Source of the DNA: Mycobacterium branderi
Lineage (GTDB): Bacteria > Actinomycetota > Actinomycetes > Mycobacteriales > Mycobacteriaceae
Direction of reading: 5' to 3'
Assembly: GCF_010728725.1 (NCBI RefSeq)
Contig: NZ_AP022606.1
Span: 4,774,001 to 4,838,000 of the forward strand
Length of the DNA stretch: 64,000 nt
Shown here: positions 1 to 8,678 of the stretch, piece by piece
Layout of the letters: each line of letters opens with the position of its first letter
How positions within the stretch are numbered: position 1 is the first letter of the stretch
Program-made: the position numbers and the translations under genes
The notes under the pieces: model-generated
Databases searched by the model: none
What the model was told of the DNA's origin: nothing
Seen by the model: the letters and a program-made list of their open reading frames with translations, nothing else

Positions 1-795
1 GGCGCCGCCGGGACGGCCGAACGCGCCGGCCGCACCACCGCGCTGGCCGGGACGACCACCGCCGCCACCCGGCCGGCCGCGGAAACCGCCGGCGGGCGGT
101 GCCCCGACACCCCCGCCGCCGCCTCGGTAGCCGCCGCCACCGCCGCCCGGACGGCCGCCGGACGGCGCGCCGGGACGGCCACCGGGCCCGGGCCGCGGGG
201 CACCGGGACGCGGCGGGCGGCCCTGACCTGCGGCTCCGCCGGGACGGGGCGGCATGCTGCCCGGCGACATGCCGGGCCGCGGCGCGCCGGGCCGGGGAGC
301 GCCGGGACGCGGCGCAGGCGGCCGCGGGATGGGCCGCTCGACGGGCTGCGCCGACGAGAACGGGTTGTTGCCGACGCGCGGCGTGCGGGCGGCCGGCTTG
401 GGTGCGGGGCTGGGGCCTGGAGCCGGCCGCTGCCCTGGCGTGGCGCCGGGGGTGGGCCCGGGGCGCGTCGGGGGCGGCGCGGCTTGGGGTTGCGCGGCTT
501 GCGGCGGCGCGGCTTGCGGCTGCGCGGCCGGCGGCTCAGCAGCCGGCGCCTTGGCCTTCTGCGGCGCCGCCTCGGTCTTGGCGGCGGCCTTCGCGGGTGC
601 GCCGTTGCCGGCAGTCTTCTCCGCGGCCGGCTTGCCACCGCCGAACGACTCGCGCAGTCGGCGCGCAACGGGCGCCTCAACCGTCGAGGATGCCGATTTG
701 ACGAATTCGCCCTGTTCGCTCAGCCGGGCGAGAACTTCCTTGCTGGTAACACCGAGTTCCTTGGCCAACTCGTGTACGCGGGCCTTGCCTGCCAC
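1..795 (-). CDS. infB: Translation initiation factor IF-2, N-terminal part (runs off the window)
   Basis: IF-2 is the GTPase that delivers fMet-tRNA to the 30S subunit. Only about 265 N-terminal residues are present; the GTPase core lies beyond position 1. The GTG start at 795 has AGGAGAAG just upstream and opens [15 protein letters not shown], the IF-2 N-terminal helical domain. After about residue 60 the protein becomes a Pro/Ala/Gly/Arg-rich linker with GRPG-type repeats, as usual for the disordered region of high-GC IF-2. It is the last gene of the minus-strand rimP-nusA-ylxR-infB operon. The strong base bias of the linker opens long spurious frames on the other strand. Confidence 0.93.
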   Translation of the reverse strand, partial: MAGKARVHELAKELGVTSKEVLARLSEQGEFVKSASSTVEAPVARRLRESFGGGKPAAEKTAGNGAPAKAAAKTEAAPQKAKAPAAEPPAAQPQAAPPQAAQPQAAPPPTRPGPTPGATPGQRPAPGPSPAPKPAARTPRVGNNPFSSAQPVERPIPRPPAPRPGAPRPGAPRPGMSPGSMPPRPGGAAGQGRPPRPGAPRPGPGGRPGAPSGGRPGGGGGGYRGGGGGVGAPPAGGFRGRPGGGGGRPGQRGGAAGAFGRPGGA

Positions 796-861
796 TACTT
801 CTCCTGTCCATGAGGCGACAGCGGTGGTGGGCCGCGCCTCGGGTTTAGCTATGACGCATGG

Positions 862-1224
862 TCATCGGGACTTCACGGTGTGCTCATGTTCTTTGCTACC
901 TGTCCTGTTGCCGGGTGCACCGAGCGAATCGACATGCTCGGCCACCGCGGATGTGTCCGGTGAACCGGTGATGCGCAGCGCTCGGGTGAAAGCTCGTCGC
1001 CGGATCGCTTCGCGCGTGCACTGCGGTGAGGGATGCAGCCACGCACCCCGCCCCGGCAGGTTACCTGCTGTGTCAACGATTACGGCATATTTGCCGTTCC
1101 CGGTCGACACAGCCACCACGCGAAGCAGTTCGACGGCCAACTCTCGCTTCCGGCAGCCGACACATGTCCGCACCGGTCCTTCGGTGCGTCGATGCGCCGA
1201 GGCCGAAGTCTCGCGCTGGATCAC
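862..1224 (-). CDS. ylxR: YlxR family (DUF448) RNA-binding protein
   Basis: This is a 120-aa small basic protein of the YlxR/DUF448 family, conserved between nusA and infB in many Gram-positives and thought to bind RNA. The family signature RTCVGCRKR is at residues 19-27 and the typical GRGAWLHP stretch follows near residue 60. The GTG start at 1224 gives a protein starting [11 protein letters not shown]. It sits 50 bp downstream of nusA and 66 bp upstream of infB, within the same operon. The C-terminal 20 residues are charged and probably disordered. Confidence 0.88.
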   Translation of the reverse strand: MIQRETSASAHRRTEGPVRTCVGCRKRELAVELLRVVAVSTGNGKYAVIVDTAGNLPGRGAWLHPSPQCTREAIRRRAFTRALRITGSPDTSAVAEHVDSLGAPGNRTGSKEHEHTVKSR

Positions 1225-1274
1225 GGCTCAGTTTACCTGCACCGGGCCGGCGCTCAGCACCGGCTGGCCTATTG

Positions 1275-2318
1275 CTACCGGTCGTGGGCCATGCCGTGGC
1301 TGGCCCCGTGTTCCGGCTGGCCAGCGGGGTGTTCCGGTGAATCGCCGCGGATGTCGATGCGCCAGCCCGTCAGCCGGGCAGCCAGCCGCGCATTCTGGCC
1401 CTCCTTGCCGATGGCCAGCGACAACTGGAAGTCGGGCACCACCACCCGCGCGGCCCGCGCCGACTGGTCGATGACCGTGACCGAAACCACCTTGGCCGGC
1501 GAGAGCGCGTTGGCGACAAAGCGGGCCGGATCCTCGTCGTAGTCGATGATGTCGATCTTTTCCCCGGACAACTCGCTCATCACGTTGCGCACCCGTTGGC
1601 CCATCGGACCGATGCAGGCGCCCTTGGCGTTCAATCCGGGAACGTTCGAGCGCACCGCGATCTTCGAGCGGTGCCCGGCTTCGCGCGCGACGGCGACGAT
1701 CTCCACCGACCCGTCGGCGATCTCGGGCACCTCCAGCGAGAACAGCTTGCGCACCAGGTTGGGGTGGGTGCGCGACAGCGTGATCAGCGGCTCGCGTGCA
1801 CCGCGGGTCACCCCGACCACGTAGCAGCGCAGCCGATCGCCGTGCTCGTAGGTCTCGCCGGGGACCTGCTCGGCCGCCGGGATGACGCCTTCGGAACCCT
1901 TTGTCTCGCTTCCCATCCGCACGACGACGAGCCCGCGCGCGTTGGCGCGGCTGTCACGCTGGATGACCCCGGCGACGATTTCGCCCTCCCGGGTGGAGAA
2001 CTCGCCGTAGTTGCGCTCGTTCTCGGCGTCGCGAAGCCGCTGCAGGATCACCTGGCGCGCAGTGGTGGCGGCGATCCGACCGAAACCCTCAGGGGTGTCG
2101 TCCCATTCGGAGAGCACGTTGCCGTCCTCGTCGACCTCGCGGGCGATCACGCGCACGACGCCGGTCTTGCGGTCGATGTCGATATATGCGTCTTGCTGGT
2201 GTCCCTCGGTGTGCCGGTAGGCGGTGAGCAACGCCGATTTGATGGTCTCCACCACCACATCCACCGAGATGCCTTTGTCCGCTTCGATCGCGTGCAGCGC
2301 GGCCATGTCGATGTTCAT
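1275..2318 (-). CDS. nusA: Transcription termination/antitermination factor NusA
   Basis: NusA binds RNA polymerase and nascent RNA and modulates pausing, termination and antitermination. The 347-aa product starts [16 protein letters not shown] and has the N-terminal polymerase-binding domain (about 1-110), an S1 domain (about 110-185) and two KH domains (about 190-330, with [10 protein letters not shown] and [18 protein letters not shown] as the GXXG-type loops). It lacks the C-terminal acidic repeats of E. coli NusA, as is normal for mycobacteria. Its ATG lies at the end of a MIRU-type repeat (2321-2366) that supplies a GAGGAGGAG ribosome-binding site and separates it from rimP. Confidence 0.96.
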   Translation of the reverse strand: MNIDMAALHAIEADKGISVDVVVETIKSALLTAYRHTEGHQQDAYIDIDRKTGVVRVIAREVDEDGNVLSEWDDTPEGFGRIAATTARQVILQRLRDAENERNYGEFSTREGEIVAGVIQRDSRANARGLVVVRMGSETKGSEGVIPAAEQVPGETYEHGDRLRCYVVGVTRGAREPLITLSRTHPNLVRKLFSLEVPEIADGSVEIVAVAREAGHRSKIAVRSNVPGLNAKGACIGPMGQRVRNVMSELSGEKIDIIDYDEDPARFVANALSPAKVVSVTVIDQSARAARVVVPDFQLSLAIGKEGQNARLAARLTGWRIDIRGDSPEHPAGQPEHGASHGMAHDR

Positions 2319-2320
2319 CA

Positions 2321-2366
2321 GCGCCGCTCCTCCTCATCGCTCCGCTCTGCATCGTCGCCGGCGCGG
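2321..2366 (-). repeat. MIRU-type intercistronic repeat, copy 1 (rimP-nusA)
   Basis: Read on the minus strand, this 46-bp element starts GCCGGCGACGATGCAGAG, continues through CGATGAGGAGGAG and ends GCGGCGC, three bases before the nusA ATG. Near-identical copies lie at 49963-50008 (rip1-ispG) and 57987-58033 (pyrH-frr). It matches the mycobacterial interspersed repetitive unit core as I remember it, which inserts between overlapping stop and start codons of operons and can be translated in frame. Here it fills the gap from the rimP stop (2368) to the nusA start and supplies the Shine-Dalgarno sequence. Confidence 0.85.
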
Positions 2367-2367
2367 T

Positions 2368-2883
2368 TCATGTTCCGGCCTCCGTTTCCGCCAGCTCGAG
2401 TTCCCGTCGAGCAGGTGCCGAAAACTCAACTTGCACAACGGCTTCCACGATGTCGTCGAGCGGGATACTACGCAGCGCCCAGTCGCGGCCGTCGCGGACG
2501 ACCAGCGTCACCGTGTCGTCGCGGGTCTCGCCGAGCCTGCCGGTCAGTTGGGATCCGTCCGTCAACGCCATGTCGACCTTGCGGCCGCGGGCGCGGCGAA
2601 AATGCTTTTCGCTGGTCAGCGGACGCTCCACACCAGGCGAACTGACCTCGAGCACGTATTGGCCGTGAATGCTTTTGACGCCGTCGAGCACTCTGGACGC
2701 CGATCGCGACAACGCGGCTATGGTGTCCAGGTCCGGTGCGGTATCGCCGTCGGCGATCACCGTGATCCGGGGCGGACGGGTCCGGGTGTCGATGACGACG
2801 TCTTCGATCTCGTAGCCTGCGCGCGCGAACTCACCATCGAGTAGCTCGATCACCTGCGTCTGCGAAGGTAGCCCGGTGGCCAC
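2368..2883 (-). CDS. rimP: Ribosome maturation factor RimP
   Basis: RimP is needed for 30S subunit maturation. The chosen GTG start at 2883 gives 171 aa beginning [15 protein letters not shown], as in other mycobacterial RimP, with GAGGAG about 8 bp upstream. A longer frame to 2940 exists but has no comparable ribosome-binding site. The alpha/beta N-domain contains the conserved [14 protein letters not shown] motif, and the C-terminal SH3-like barrel has [13 protein letters not shown] and IPLDDI. It is the first gene of the minus-strand rimP-nusA-ylxR-infB operon. Confidence 0.93.
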   Translation of the reverse strand: MATGLPSQTQVIELLDGEFARAGYEIEDVVIDTRTRPPRITVIADGDTAPDLDTIAALSRSASRVLDGVKSIHGQYVLEVSSPGVERPLTSEKHFRRARGRKVDMALTDGSQLTGRLGETRDDTVTLVVRDGRDWALRSIPLDDIVEAVVQVEFSAPARRELELAETEAGT

Positions 2884-3032
2884 GGCGAGCTCCTCATCTT
2901 GAATTGTCCGGACATCGAAGTTCCTGGGAACAGCCACCAACGATACGCCAGGAATCCGCTATCAGCCGGGGACCGCGAGCGCCCGATCACCACGTCATGC
3001 TTGGCCTCCGCGCGCAATGGCAGGATGTTGCT

Positions 3033-3542
3033 GTGCCACCGACAATGCCGGTCGTGACCAGGCGACGCGTGCTAGCCGGCGGTGCCGCATTGGCCGCGTT
3101 GGGGCTCACCGCGTCGGCCTGCGGTTCGCAGCAGGAGCAGCCCCCCGCCGTCGACCCATTGAAAGCGCAATTGACGCTGGCCCGCCACGACAGCGAGCTG
3201 GCCGCGGCGGCGGCCACCACCGAGTCGCCCCGGGTGGCTGCCGCGCTCAAGCAGGTCGCCTCCGAGCGCGCCCAGCATGCGACCGCGCTGTCGGCCGAGA
3301 TCGATCGGGTCGCCGGAATCACCTCCAGCACGCCCAGCTCGACGACGACCACCACCAGCGCCGCACCCGGACCGCCGCCGGCACTGTCCGACGTCGTCGG
3401 CGCGCTACGCACTTCTGCTGGGAGCGCAGGTCAGCTGGCCATCACCGAGTCGGGATACCGGGCGGGCCTGATGGGCTCGATCGCGGCGGCGTGCACCGCC
3501 GCCTACACCGTCGGGCTGGTATTCGGAGACTCCGCGTCATGA
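3033..3542 (+). CDS. Secreted alanine-rich protein with RRR/lipobox-like signal (Rv2843-like)
   Basis: A GTG start at 3033 with AGGA 7 bp upstream gives 169 aa; an upstream ATG at 2997 lacks such a site. The N-terminus TRRRVLAGGAALAALGLTASAC looks like a Tat-type signal peptide ending in a weak lipobox, so the mature protein may be an envelope lipoprotein. The rest is Ala/Thr-rich with a low-complexity STTTTTS stretch and probable helices. It is divergent from rimP and overlaps the next gene by ATGA, so the two are cotranscribed. Position matches Rv2843 of M. tuberculosis; the function is unknown. Confidence 0.75.
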   Translation: MPPTMPVVTRRRVLAGGAALAALGLTASACGSQQEQPPAVDPLKAQLTLARHDSELAAAAATTESPRVAAALKQVASERAQHATALSAEIDRVAGITSSTPSSTTTTTSAAPGPPPALSDVVGALRTSAGSAGQLAITESGYRAGLMGSIAAACTAAYTVGLVFGDSAS

Positions 3543-3973
3543 CCGCCTACGACGACGCGTTGTGCGCGGCGCTGTCCACCGAACACGCCGTCATTTACGG
3601 CTACGGCATCGTGTCCGCCCGCTGCGCGCCGGCCGTGAACGACCTGGTGGCGTCCGCGATGACCCAGCACCGCGAACGTCGGGACCAGGTCATCGGAATG
3701 CTGGAGGCACGCAAGGTCACCGCACCCGTTGCCGCCGCCGGCTACCAGCTGCCCATGCGGGTGGACGACGAGGTTGATGCGGCCCGGCTTGCGGCGCGGA
3801 TGGAGAAAGACACCGAAGTGGCCTGGCGTGCGGTGGTCGAGCAGGCCGAAGCCCCGCAGGACCGCCAGTTCGGCGTGACCGCGTTGATCCAGAGCGCCGT
3901 GGCGGCCGCGCGGTGGAACCGGGTCGTGGGCGACTGGCCGATCACCACGGCCTTCCCGGGCGGCAACGACTAG
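3539..3973 (+). CDS. Ferritin-like domain protein (DUF4439 family)
   Basis: The 144-aa helical protein begins MTAYDDALCAALSTEHAVIYGYG. It contains the E-H and Q-H pairs expected of a ferritin-like four-helix bundle: TEHAVIYGYG near residue 15 and MTQHRERRD near residue 43. This agrees with the DUF4439 family, in which the metal site is often only partly conserved. Its ATG overlaps the stop of the lipoprotein gene upstream (ATGA), so the two products probably act together, perhaps at the envelope. The counterpart in M. tuberculosis would be Rv2844. The molecular role is unknown. Confidence 0.78.
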   Translation: MTAYDDALCAALSTEHAVIYGYGIVSARCAPAVNDLVASAMTQHRERRDQVIGMLEARKVTAPVAAAGYQLPMRVDDEVDAARLAARMEKDTEVAWRAVVEQAEAPQDRQFGVTALIQSAVAAARWNRVVGDWPITTAFPGGND

Positions 3974-3993
3974 CGCAGCGGGTCGGCGCTGGT

Positions 3994-5742
3994 CTACCCG
4001 GAGACCGCCGTCGTGATGTCGGCGGCCAGCCCGGCGCCCACAGACAGTTCCCGGGTTTCGCCGCTGAATCGGTTGCGCAGCTCGACCACGCCGTCGGCCC
4101 AGCCGCGGCCCACCACGACGATCCAGGGCACCCCGAGCAGTTCGGCGTCCTTGAACTTCACGCCGGGTGAGGCCTGGCGGTCGTCGAGCAGCACCTCGAT
4201 TCCCAGCCGGTCCAAATCGCGGGCCAGCGTGGTGGCTCCGGTGCGGGCGTCGGCGTCCTTGTTGGCGATCACCACGTGCACGTCGAACGGCGACACGCTC
4301 GACGGCCAGCGCAGACCCAGCTCGTCGTGGTGTTGTTCGGCGATCACGGCCACCAGTCGCGACACCCCGACACCGTAGGAGCCCATCGTGAGCCGGACGG
4401 GTTTGCCGTCCTCGCCGAGCACGTCGGCGGTGAACGCGTCGGTGTATTTGCGGCCGAGCTGGAAGATGTGAGCGATCTCGATGCCGCGGGCCGAGACCAG
4501 CGGCCCGGCGCCGTCCGGTGACGGGTCGCCGTCGCGCACCTCGGCGGCCTCGATGGTGCCGTCAGCGGTGAAGTCGCGACCAGCGACCAGCCCGACGACG
4601 TGCTTGCCGGGTTGGTCGGCCCCGGTGATCCAGCTGGTCCCGTCCACCACACGCGGGTCGACGAGATAGCGAATCTCATTGTCGCGCAGTGCTTTCGGGC
4701 CGATATACCCCTTGACCAGGAATGGGTACTTGGCGAAATCGCCGTCGTCGAGCATTTTGTACTCGGCCGGCTCCAGGGCGGCGGCCAGCCGCTTCTCGTC
4801 GACTTCGCGATCACCCGGCACCCCGATGCCCAGTAACTCCCGCTCGCCGCCGGGGTGGTGGACCTCGAGCATCACGTTTTTCAGGGTGTCGGCGGCGGTC
4901 ACCGTGCGGCCCAGGTCAGCGCCGTTGGCCCACTCCACCAGGGTAGCGATCGTCGGGGTGTCGCCGGTGTCGTGGACGACGGCCTCCGGGAGCCCGTCGA
5001 CGGGTCGGCTCTCCGGGCGCGCGGTGATGACCGCCTCGACGTTGGCCGCATACCCGGACTCCAGGCAGCGCACGAAAGTGTCCTCGCCGACCGGGCTTTC
5101 GGCCAAGAACTCCTCCGAGGCGCTGCCTCCCATGGCGCCGGATACCGCCGAGACGATGACATAGCGCACCTGCAGTCGGTCGAACATGCGCTGATACGCC
5201 TCGCGGTGCGCGTGGTAGGCGGCCTTTAGCCCGGCGTCGTCGACGTCGAAGGAGTAAGAGTCCTTCATCACGAATTCCCGCACGCGCAGGATTCCGGCCC
5301 GCGGCCGCGCCTCGTCGCGGTATTTGTTCTGGATTTGGTACAGCACCAGCGGAAAGTCCTTGTAGGAGCTGTACTCCCCCTTCACGGTCAGCGTGAACAA
5401 CTCTTCGTGGGTGGGGGCCAGTAGATAGTCGTTGCCACGGCGGTCCTGCAGCCGAAAAATGGTGTCGCCGTACTCCGTCCACCGGTTAGTGGTCTCGTAC
5501 GGGGCGCGCGGCAAGAGTGCGGGGAACAGGATCTCTTGGCCGCCAATCGCATTCATCTCCTCGCGGACCACGCGTTCGATCTTGCGCAGCACCCGCAGCC
5601 CGAGCGGCAGCCAGCTGTACAGGCCGGGCGCGATCGGCCGGACGTAGCCGGCCCGGATCAGCAGCTTGTGGCTGGGGACCTCCGCGTCGGCGGGATCGTC
5701 GCGCAGCGTGCGCAGGAACAACTCGGACATCCGGGTGATCAC
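3994..5742 (-). CDS. proS: Prolyl-tRNA synthetase
   Basis: This class II synthetase charges tRNA-Pro. The GTG start at 5742 gives [16 protein letters not shown] and 582 aa, the length I recall for mycobacterial ProS; a TTG three codons upstream is less likely. Motif 2 ([18 protein letters not shown]) and motif 3 ([17 protein letters not shown]) are clear. Between them lies the INS editing domain typical of bacterial-type ProRS, with [20 protein letters not shown] before it and GYIGPKALR inside it. The C-terminal anticodon domain follows ([10 protein letters not shown]). It lies downstream of efpA, separated by a strong inverted repeat. Confidence 0.96.
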   Translation of the reverse strand: MITRMSELFLRTLRDDPADAEVPSHKLLIRAGYVRPIAPGLYSWLPLGLRVLRKIERVVREEMNAIGGQEILFPALLPRAPYETTNRWTEYGDTIFRLQDRRGNDYLLAPTHEELFTLTVKGEYSSYKDFPLVLYQIQNKYRDEARPRAGILRVREFVMKDSYSFDVDDAGLKAAYHAHREAYQRMFDRLQVRYVIVSAVSGAMGGSASEEFLAESPVGEDTFVRCLESGYAANVEAVITARPESRPVDGLPEAVVHDTGDTPTIATLVEWANGADLGRTVTAADTLKNVMLEVHHPGGERELLGIGVPGDREVDEKRLAAALEPAEYKMLDDGDFAKYPFLVKGYIGPKALRDNEIRYLVDPRVVDGTSWITGADQPGKHVVGLVAGRDFTADGTIEAAEVRDGDPSPDGAGPLVSARGIEIAHIFQLGRKYTDAFTADVLGEDGKPVRLTMGSYGVGVSRLVAVIAEQHHDELGLRWPSSVSPFDVHVVIANKDADARTGATTLARDLDRLGIEVLLDDRQASPGVKFKDAELLGVPWIVVVGRGWADGVVELRNRFSGETRELSVGAGLAADITTAVSG

Positions 5743-5768
5743 AGCGGGCAAGCCTAGCGGTCACTTCA

Positions 5769-5827
5769 CCGAGATCGACGTGGGCGTGCTGCCCACTCGC
5801 GCTTTTCCGCGCTGGTGTCGATCTCGG
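5769..5827. terminator. Long inverted repeat between efpA and proS
   Basis: CCGAGATCGAC at 5769-5779 pairs perfectly with GTCGATCTCGG at 5817-5827. The intervening 37 bases contain a second hairpin (GTGGGC 5780-5785 with GCCCAC 5791-5796) and a small GCGC stem. The structure lies 16 bp after the efpA stop codon and 26 bp before the proS start, so it could terminate efpA transcription. No T-run follows, so it would be a non-canonical mycobacterial terminator or another structured element. Confidence 0.5.
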
Positions 5828-5843
5828 CGCAAAAAAGGGCGAG

Positions 5844-7448
5844 TTACAGCTCGCCCGCGTCGAGGGCTTGCTGGACTTCCTGGGCGTGCGCCACCTGCTT
5901 GGCGCTGTAACCGATCAGCAGGGACACGCCGCCGACGAGGATGGCCACGCCGGCCACCCACAGCAGCCCGTAGGTGTAGCCGTGGTCCAGCGCGTGCCGC
6001 TGCGCGGCATTCATGTCCTTCACGGGGCCGTTGATGCCGCCCAGATACAGCGTGCGCGACGTGATGACGGCCTGGATGACGGCCAGCACCACCGGCCCTC
6101 CGAGGTTCTGCAGCATCAGCGCGATCGCGGAGGTGGGGCCGATGCGGTCGAACCCGACGCCCGCGATGGCCGACAGTGCCAGCGGGACGATGATCATGCC
6201 GATGCCGATGCCGCCGACCACGATCGGCATCACCAGGTTCGGGAAGTACGGGATGCTGGCGTTGAGCGTCGAGCCGTACAGCATTGCGCCCAGCACCAGG
6301 ATGCCGCCGCTGATCACCACGACCCGCGGCGGGAACCACGACACCAGCTGCGAGGCGGCACCCAGGCCAATGCCCATCGCGATCGCGAACGGGATGAAGC
6401 CGACACCAGCGCGCAGTGCGCTGTAGCCCATGATGTCCTGCACGTACAGCCCGATCAGCACGGTCAGGGTGAACAGCACACCGCCGCCCAAGAACATTGC
6501 CGCGAAAGTGGCCAGCCGGTTGCGGTCGAAGAACAGGTCGAACGGGACGACGGGATTCTCGGCGGTGCGCTCCACGACGGCGAACGCCACGAACGCAGCC
6601 AGTGCCACCAGACCCGAACCGATCGTGGTGACCGAGATCCAGCCCTTCTCCGGCCCCATCGAGAAGGCGAACACCGCAGCCGTGCAGGCCAGCGTGGCCA
6701 GCACCGCGCCGGTGGCGTCGAGCTTCATCCGCTCCTTGACCGTTTCGCGCAGCGTGGTGCGGGCCAGGTAGATCATCACCAGCCCGATCGGCACGTTGAC
6801 CAAAAACGCCAGCCGCCACGACACCTCGGTCAGCGCCCCCCCGACGACCAGGCCCATCACCGAGCCGACACCGGTCATCGCGCCGAACACCGCGGTGGCC
6901 GCATTGCGGGCCGGTCCCTTCGGGAACGTCGTCGCGACCAGCGCCAGCGCGGTCGGCGAGGCGATCGCCGCGCCGATACCCTGCAACAGCCGCGCGACGA
7001 CCAGGGTGGCTTCGTCCCAGGCGATCCCGCACAGCGCGGAGGCGATCGTGAACAGCGCCACGCCGACGATGAAGGTGCGCTTACGGCCAATGGTGTCGCC
7101 GAGCCGGCCGCCAAGCAGCATCAACCCGCCGAACGTGAGCACGTAGGCGGTGATCACCCAGCTTCGCCCGGCGTCGGACAGGCTGAGCTCGTTTTGGATT
7201 TTCGGCAGCGCGACGATGGCGATGGTGCCGTCCATCGTGGCCATCAGTTGCATGCCGGCGATGGCGATCACCGCGGCAAAGAACCGGCGCGACGGGCGCC
7301 ACTCCGGCAAATACTTGCTGAAACGACCTAACACCGTTTGCGGCGGTGTGGGCGTGGGCGTGGGCGTGGAAGACATCGGGACCGCTCGTTCGGGGCGTTC
7401 GGCCGTCCAGGTGTGGACAGCCTGCTCAGCGTCATTAAGAGCCGTCAT
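5844..7448 (-). CDS. efpA: MFS multidrug efflux pump EfpA
   Basis: This 534-aa member of the QacA/DHA2 (14-TM) major facilitator family is a predicted proton-coupled drug exporter in the inner membrane. The signature GGRLGDTIGRKRTF follows TM2, and ALVATTFPKGPARNAA and GGALTEVSW follow in motif C. After a 50-residue cytoplasmic tail with a PTPTPTP tract, about 14 hydrophobic segments can be traced. The ends (MTALND start, AQEV...DAGEL end) match EfpA as remembered from M. tuberculosis, where it is essential and drug-induced. Its neighbours (proS downstream, cysG upstream) are also conserved. Confidence 0.93.
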   Translation of the reverse strand: MTALNDAEQAVHTWTAERPERAVPMSSTPTPTPTPPQTVLGRFSKYLPEWRPSRRFFAAVIAIAGMQLMATMDGTIAIVALPKIQNELSLSDAGRSWVITAYVLTFGGLMLLGGRLGDTIGRKRTFIVGVALFTIASALCGIAWDEATLVVARLLQGIGAAIASPTALALVATTFPKGPARNAATAVFGAMTGVGSVMGLVVGGALTEVSWRLAFLVNVPIGLVMIYLARTTLRETVKERMKLDATGAVLATLACTAAVFAFSMGPEKGWISVTTIGSGLVALAAFVAFAVVERTAENPVVPFDLFFDRNRLATFAAMFLGGGVLFTLTVLIGLYVQDIMGYSALRAGVGFIPFAIAMGIGLGAASQLVSWFPPRVVVISGGILVLGAMLYGSTLNASIPYFPNLVMPIVVGGIGIGMIIVPLALSAIAGVGFDRIGPTSAIALMLQNLGGPVVLAVIQAVITSRTLYLGGINGPVKDMNAAQRHALDHGYTYGLLWVAGVAILVGGVSLLIGYSAKQVAHAQEVQQALDAGEL

Positions 7449-7481
7449 AAGGGGCTACCCTACAGTAATCTTAATATTCGC
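7449..7481 (-). promoter_or_regulatory. Probable leaderless efpA promoter
   Basis: On the minus strand a TAGGGT -10-like hexamer (7457-7462) ends 8 bases before the efpA ATG. No Shine-Dalgarno sequence is visible, and an AT-rich tract (TTAATATT complement) lies further upstream. With a start site about 7 bases after the -10, transcription would begin at or next to the ATG, the arrangement of leaderless mycobacterial mRNAs. This reading comes from sequence only. Confidence 0.4.
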
Positions 7482-8678
7482 TTAAGTGCCGAACGCGGCC
7501 ACGGCGCCGATAACGATGATCGCCGGAGGTCGGATGCCTTCCGCCCGAATCTTTTGCGGCGCGTCGCCGAGCGTGGCCCGCAACGTGCGTTCGGCGGCTG
7601 TCGTGCCGTGCTCGACCACCAAGACCGGCGTATCCGCAGGTCGGCCGCCTTTCAGCAGGGCTTCGGTGAACAGTTCGATGCGCTCGACGGCCATCAGCAA
7701 AACGATCGTGCCGGATAACGCCGCCAATGCGTCCCAATTCACTAACGATTCGGGCTCCCCGGGAGCAATATGCCCGCTGACCACCACGAATTCGTGATTG
7801 ACCGCGCGATGAGTGACCGGCACACCCACAGATGCGGGCACCGCTATGGCGCTTGTCACACCCGGCACGACGGTCACCGGAATGCCGGCGTCGGCGCAGG
7901 CCAGAACTTCCTCGTAGCCGCGGGCGAATACGAATGGGTCGCCTCCTTTGAGGCGCACCACGAACTGCCCGGCCTTCGCGCGCTCGATCATCACCGCGTT
8001 GATGGCGTCCTGGGCCATCGCCCGCCCGTACGGGATCTTCGCGGCGTCGATCACCTCGACGTGCGGGGGCAACTCGGCGAGCAGTTCCGGTGGCGCCAGC
8101 CGGTCGGCGACGACGACGTCGGCCTGGGCGAGCAACCGGCGGCCGCGCACGGTGATCAGTTCCGGATCGCCCGGGCCGCCGCCGACCAGCGCCACGCCGC
8201 CGTGGATCACGTCGTCGCTCTCGGCGGTGATGAGCCCACGTTGCAGCGCCTCGCGGATGGCCGAACGGATCGCCGCCGACCGGCGGTGCTCGCCGCCGGC
8301 CAGCACGCCCACCGATAGCCCGGCGTATTCGAAGGTCGCCGGGGTGACGGCGCTGCCCTCGACGGCGATGTCGGCGCGCACGCAGAAGATTCGCCGACGG
8401 TCAGCCTCGGCGACCACCGCGGCGTTCACCTGCGGGTCGTCGGTGGCCGCGATCGCATACCAGGCGCCGTCGAGGTCGCCGTCGCGATACTCGCGCAGCG
8501 ACAACCGGATTCGGCTCATCGCTTCCACGGCGCGGGTGGCCGAGCGGGTGATGACGTGCACGTCGGCGCCGCTGGCGACCAGCAGCGGCAGCCGGCGTTG
8601 GGCGACGGTGCCGCCGCCCACCACGACGACCTTCTTGCCGGTCAGCCGTAACCCGGCCAGATAGGCGTTCTCGGTCAC
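7482..8678 (-). CDS. cysG: Sirohaem synthase-like fusion: precorrin-2 dehydrogenase/ferrochelatase + uroporphyrinogen-III C-methyltransferase
   Basis: The 398-aa fusion has an NAD-binding N-terminal domain (KKVVVVGGGTVAQRR near residue 15, about 1-150) for precorrin-2 oxidation. Its C-terminal SAM-dependent methyltransferase domain starts at GGVALVGGGPGDPELITVRG (about 160) and holds VRLKGGDPFVFARG and VVPGVTSA. Together they convert uroporphyrinogen III to precorrin-2 and onward to sirohydrochlorin/sirohaem, and supply precorrin-2 for cobalamin. The GTG start at 8678 overlaps the cobB stop by four bases (GTGA). It is the last gene of the cobalamin run. Confidence 0.92.
   Translation of the reverse strand: MTENAYLAGLRLTGKKVVVVGGGTVAQRRLPLLVASGADVHVITRSATRAVEAMSRIRLSLREYRDGDLDGAWYAIAATDDPQVNAAVVAEADRRRIFCVRADIAVEGSAVTPATFEYAGLSVGVLAGGEHRRSAAIRSAIREALQRGLITAESDDVIHGGVALVGGGPGDPELITVRGRRLLAQADVVVADRLAPPELLAELPPHVEVIDAAKIPYGRAMAQDAINAVMIERAKAGQFVVRLKGGDPFVFARGYEEVLACADAGIPVTVVPGVTSAIAVPASVGVPVTHRAVNHEFVVVSGHIAPGEPESLVNWDALAALSGTIVLLMAVERIELFTEALLKGGRPADTPVLVVEHGTTAAERTLRATLGDAPQKIRAEGIRPPAIIVIGAVAAFGT

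Noticed and set aside
5868..7331. Long open frame antisense to efpA (487 codons)
   Set aside because: It is a Gln/Arg/His/Asp-rich translation of the opposite strand of a clear membrane transporter gene, with no ribosome-binding site. High-GC codon bias opens such shadows.
7338..7377. GTGGGCGTGGGC repeat as a tandem repeat locus
   Set aside because: It encodes the short Pro-Thr tract in the EfpA N-terminus, too few units to be a variable repeat by itself.
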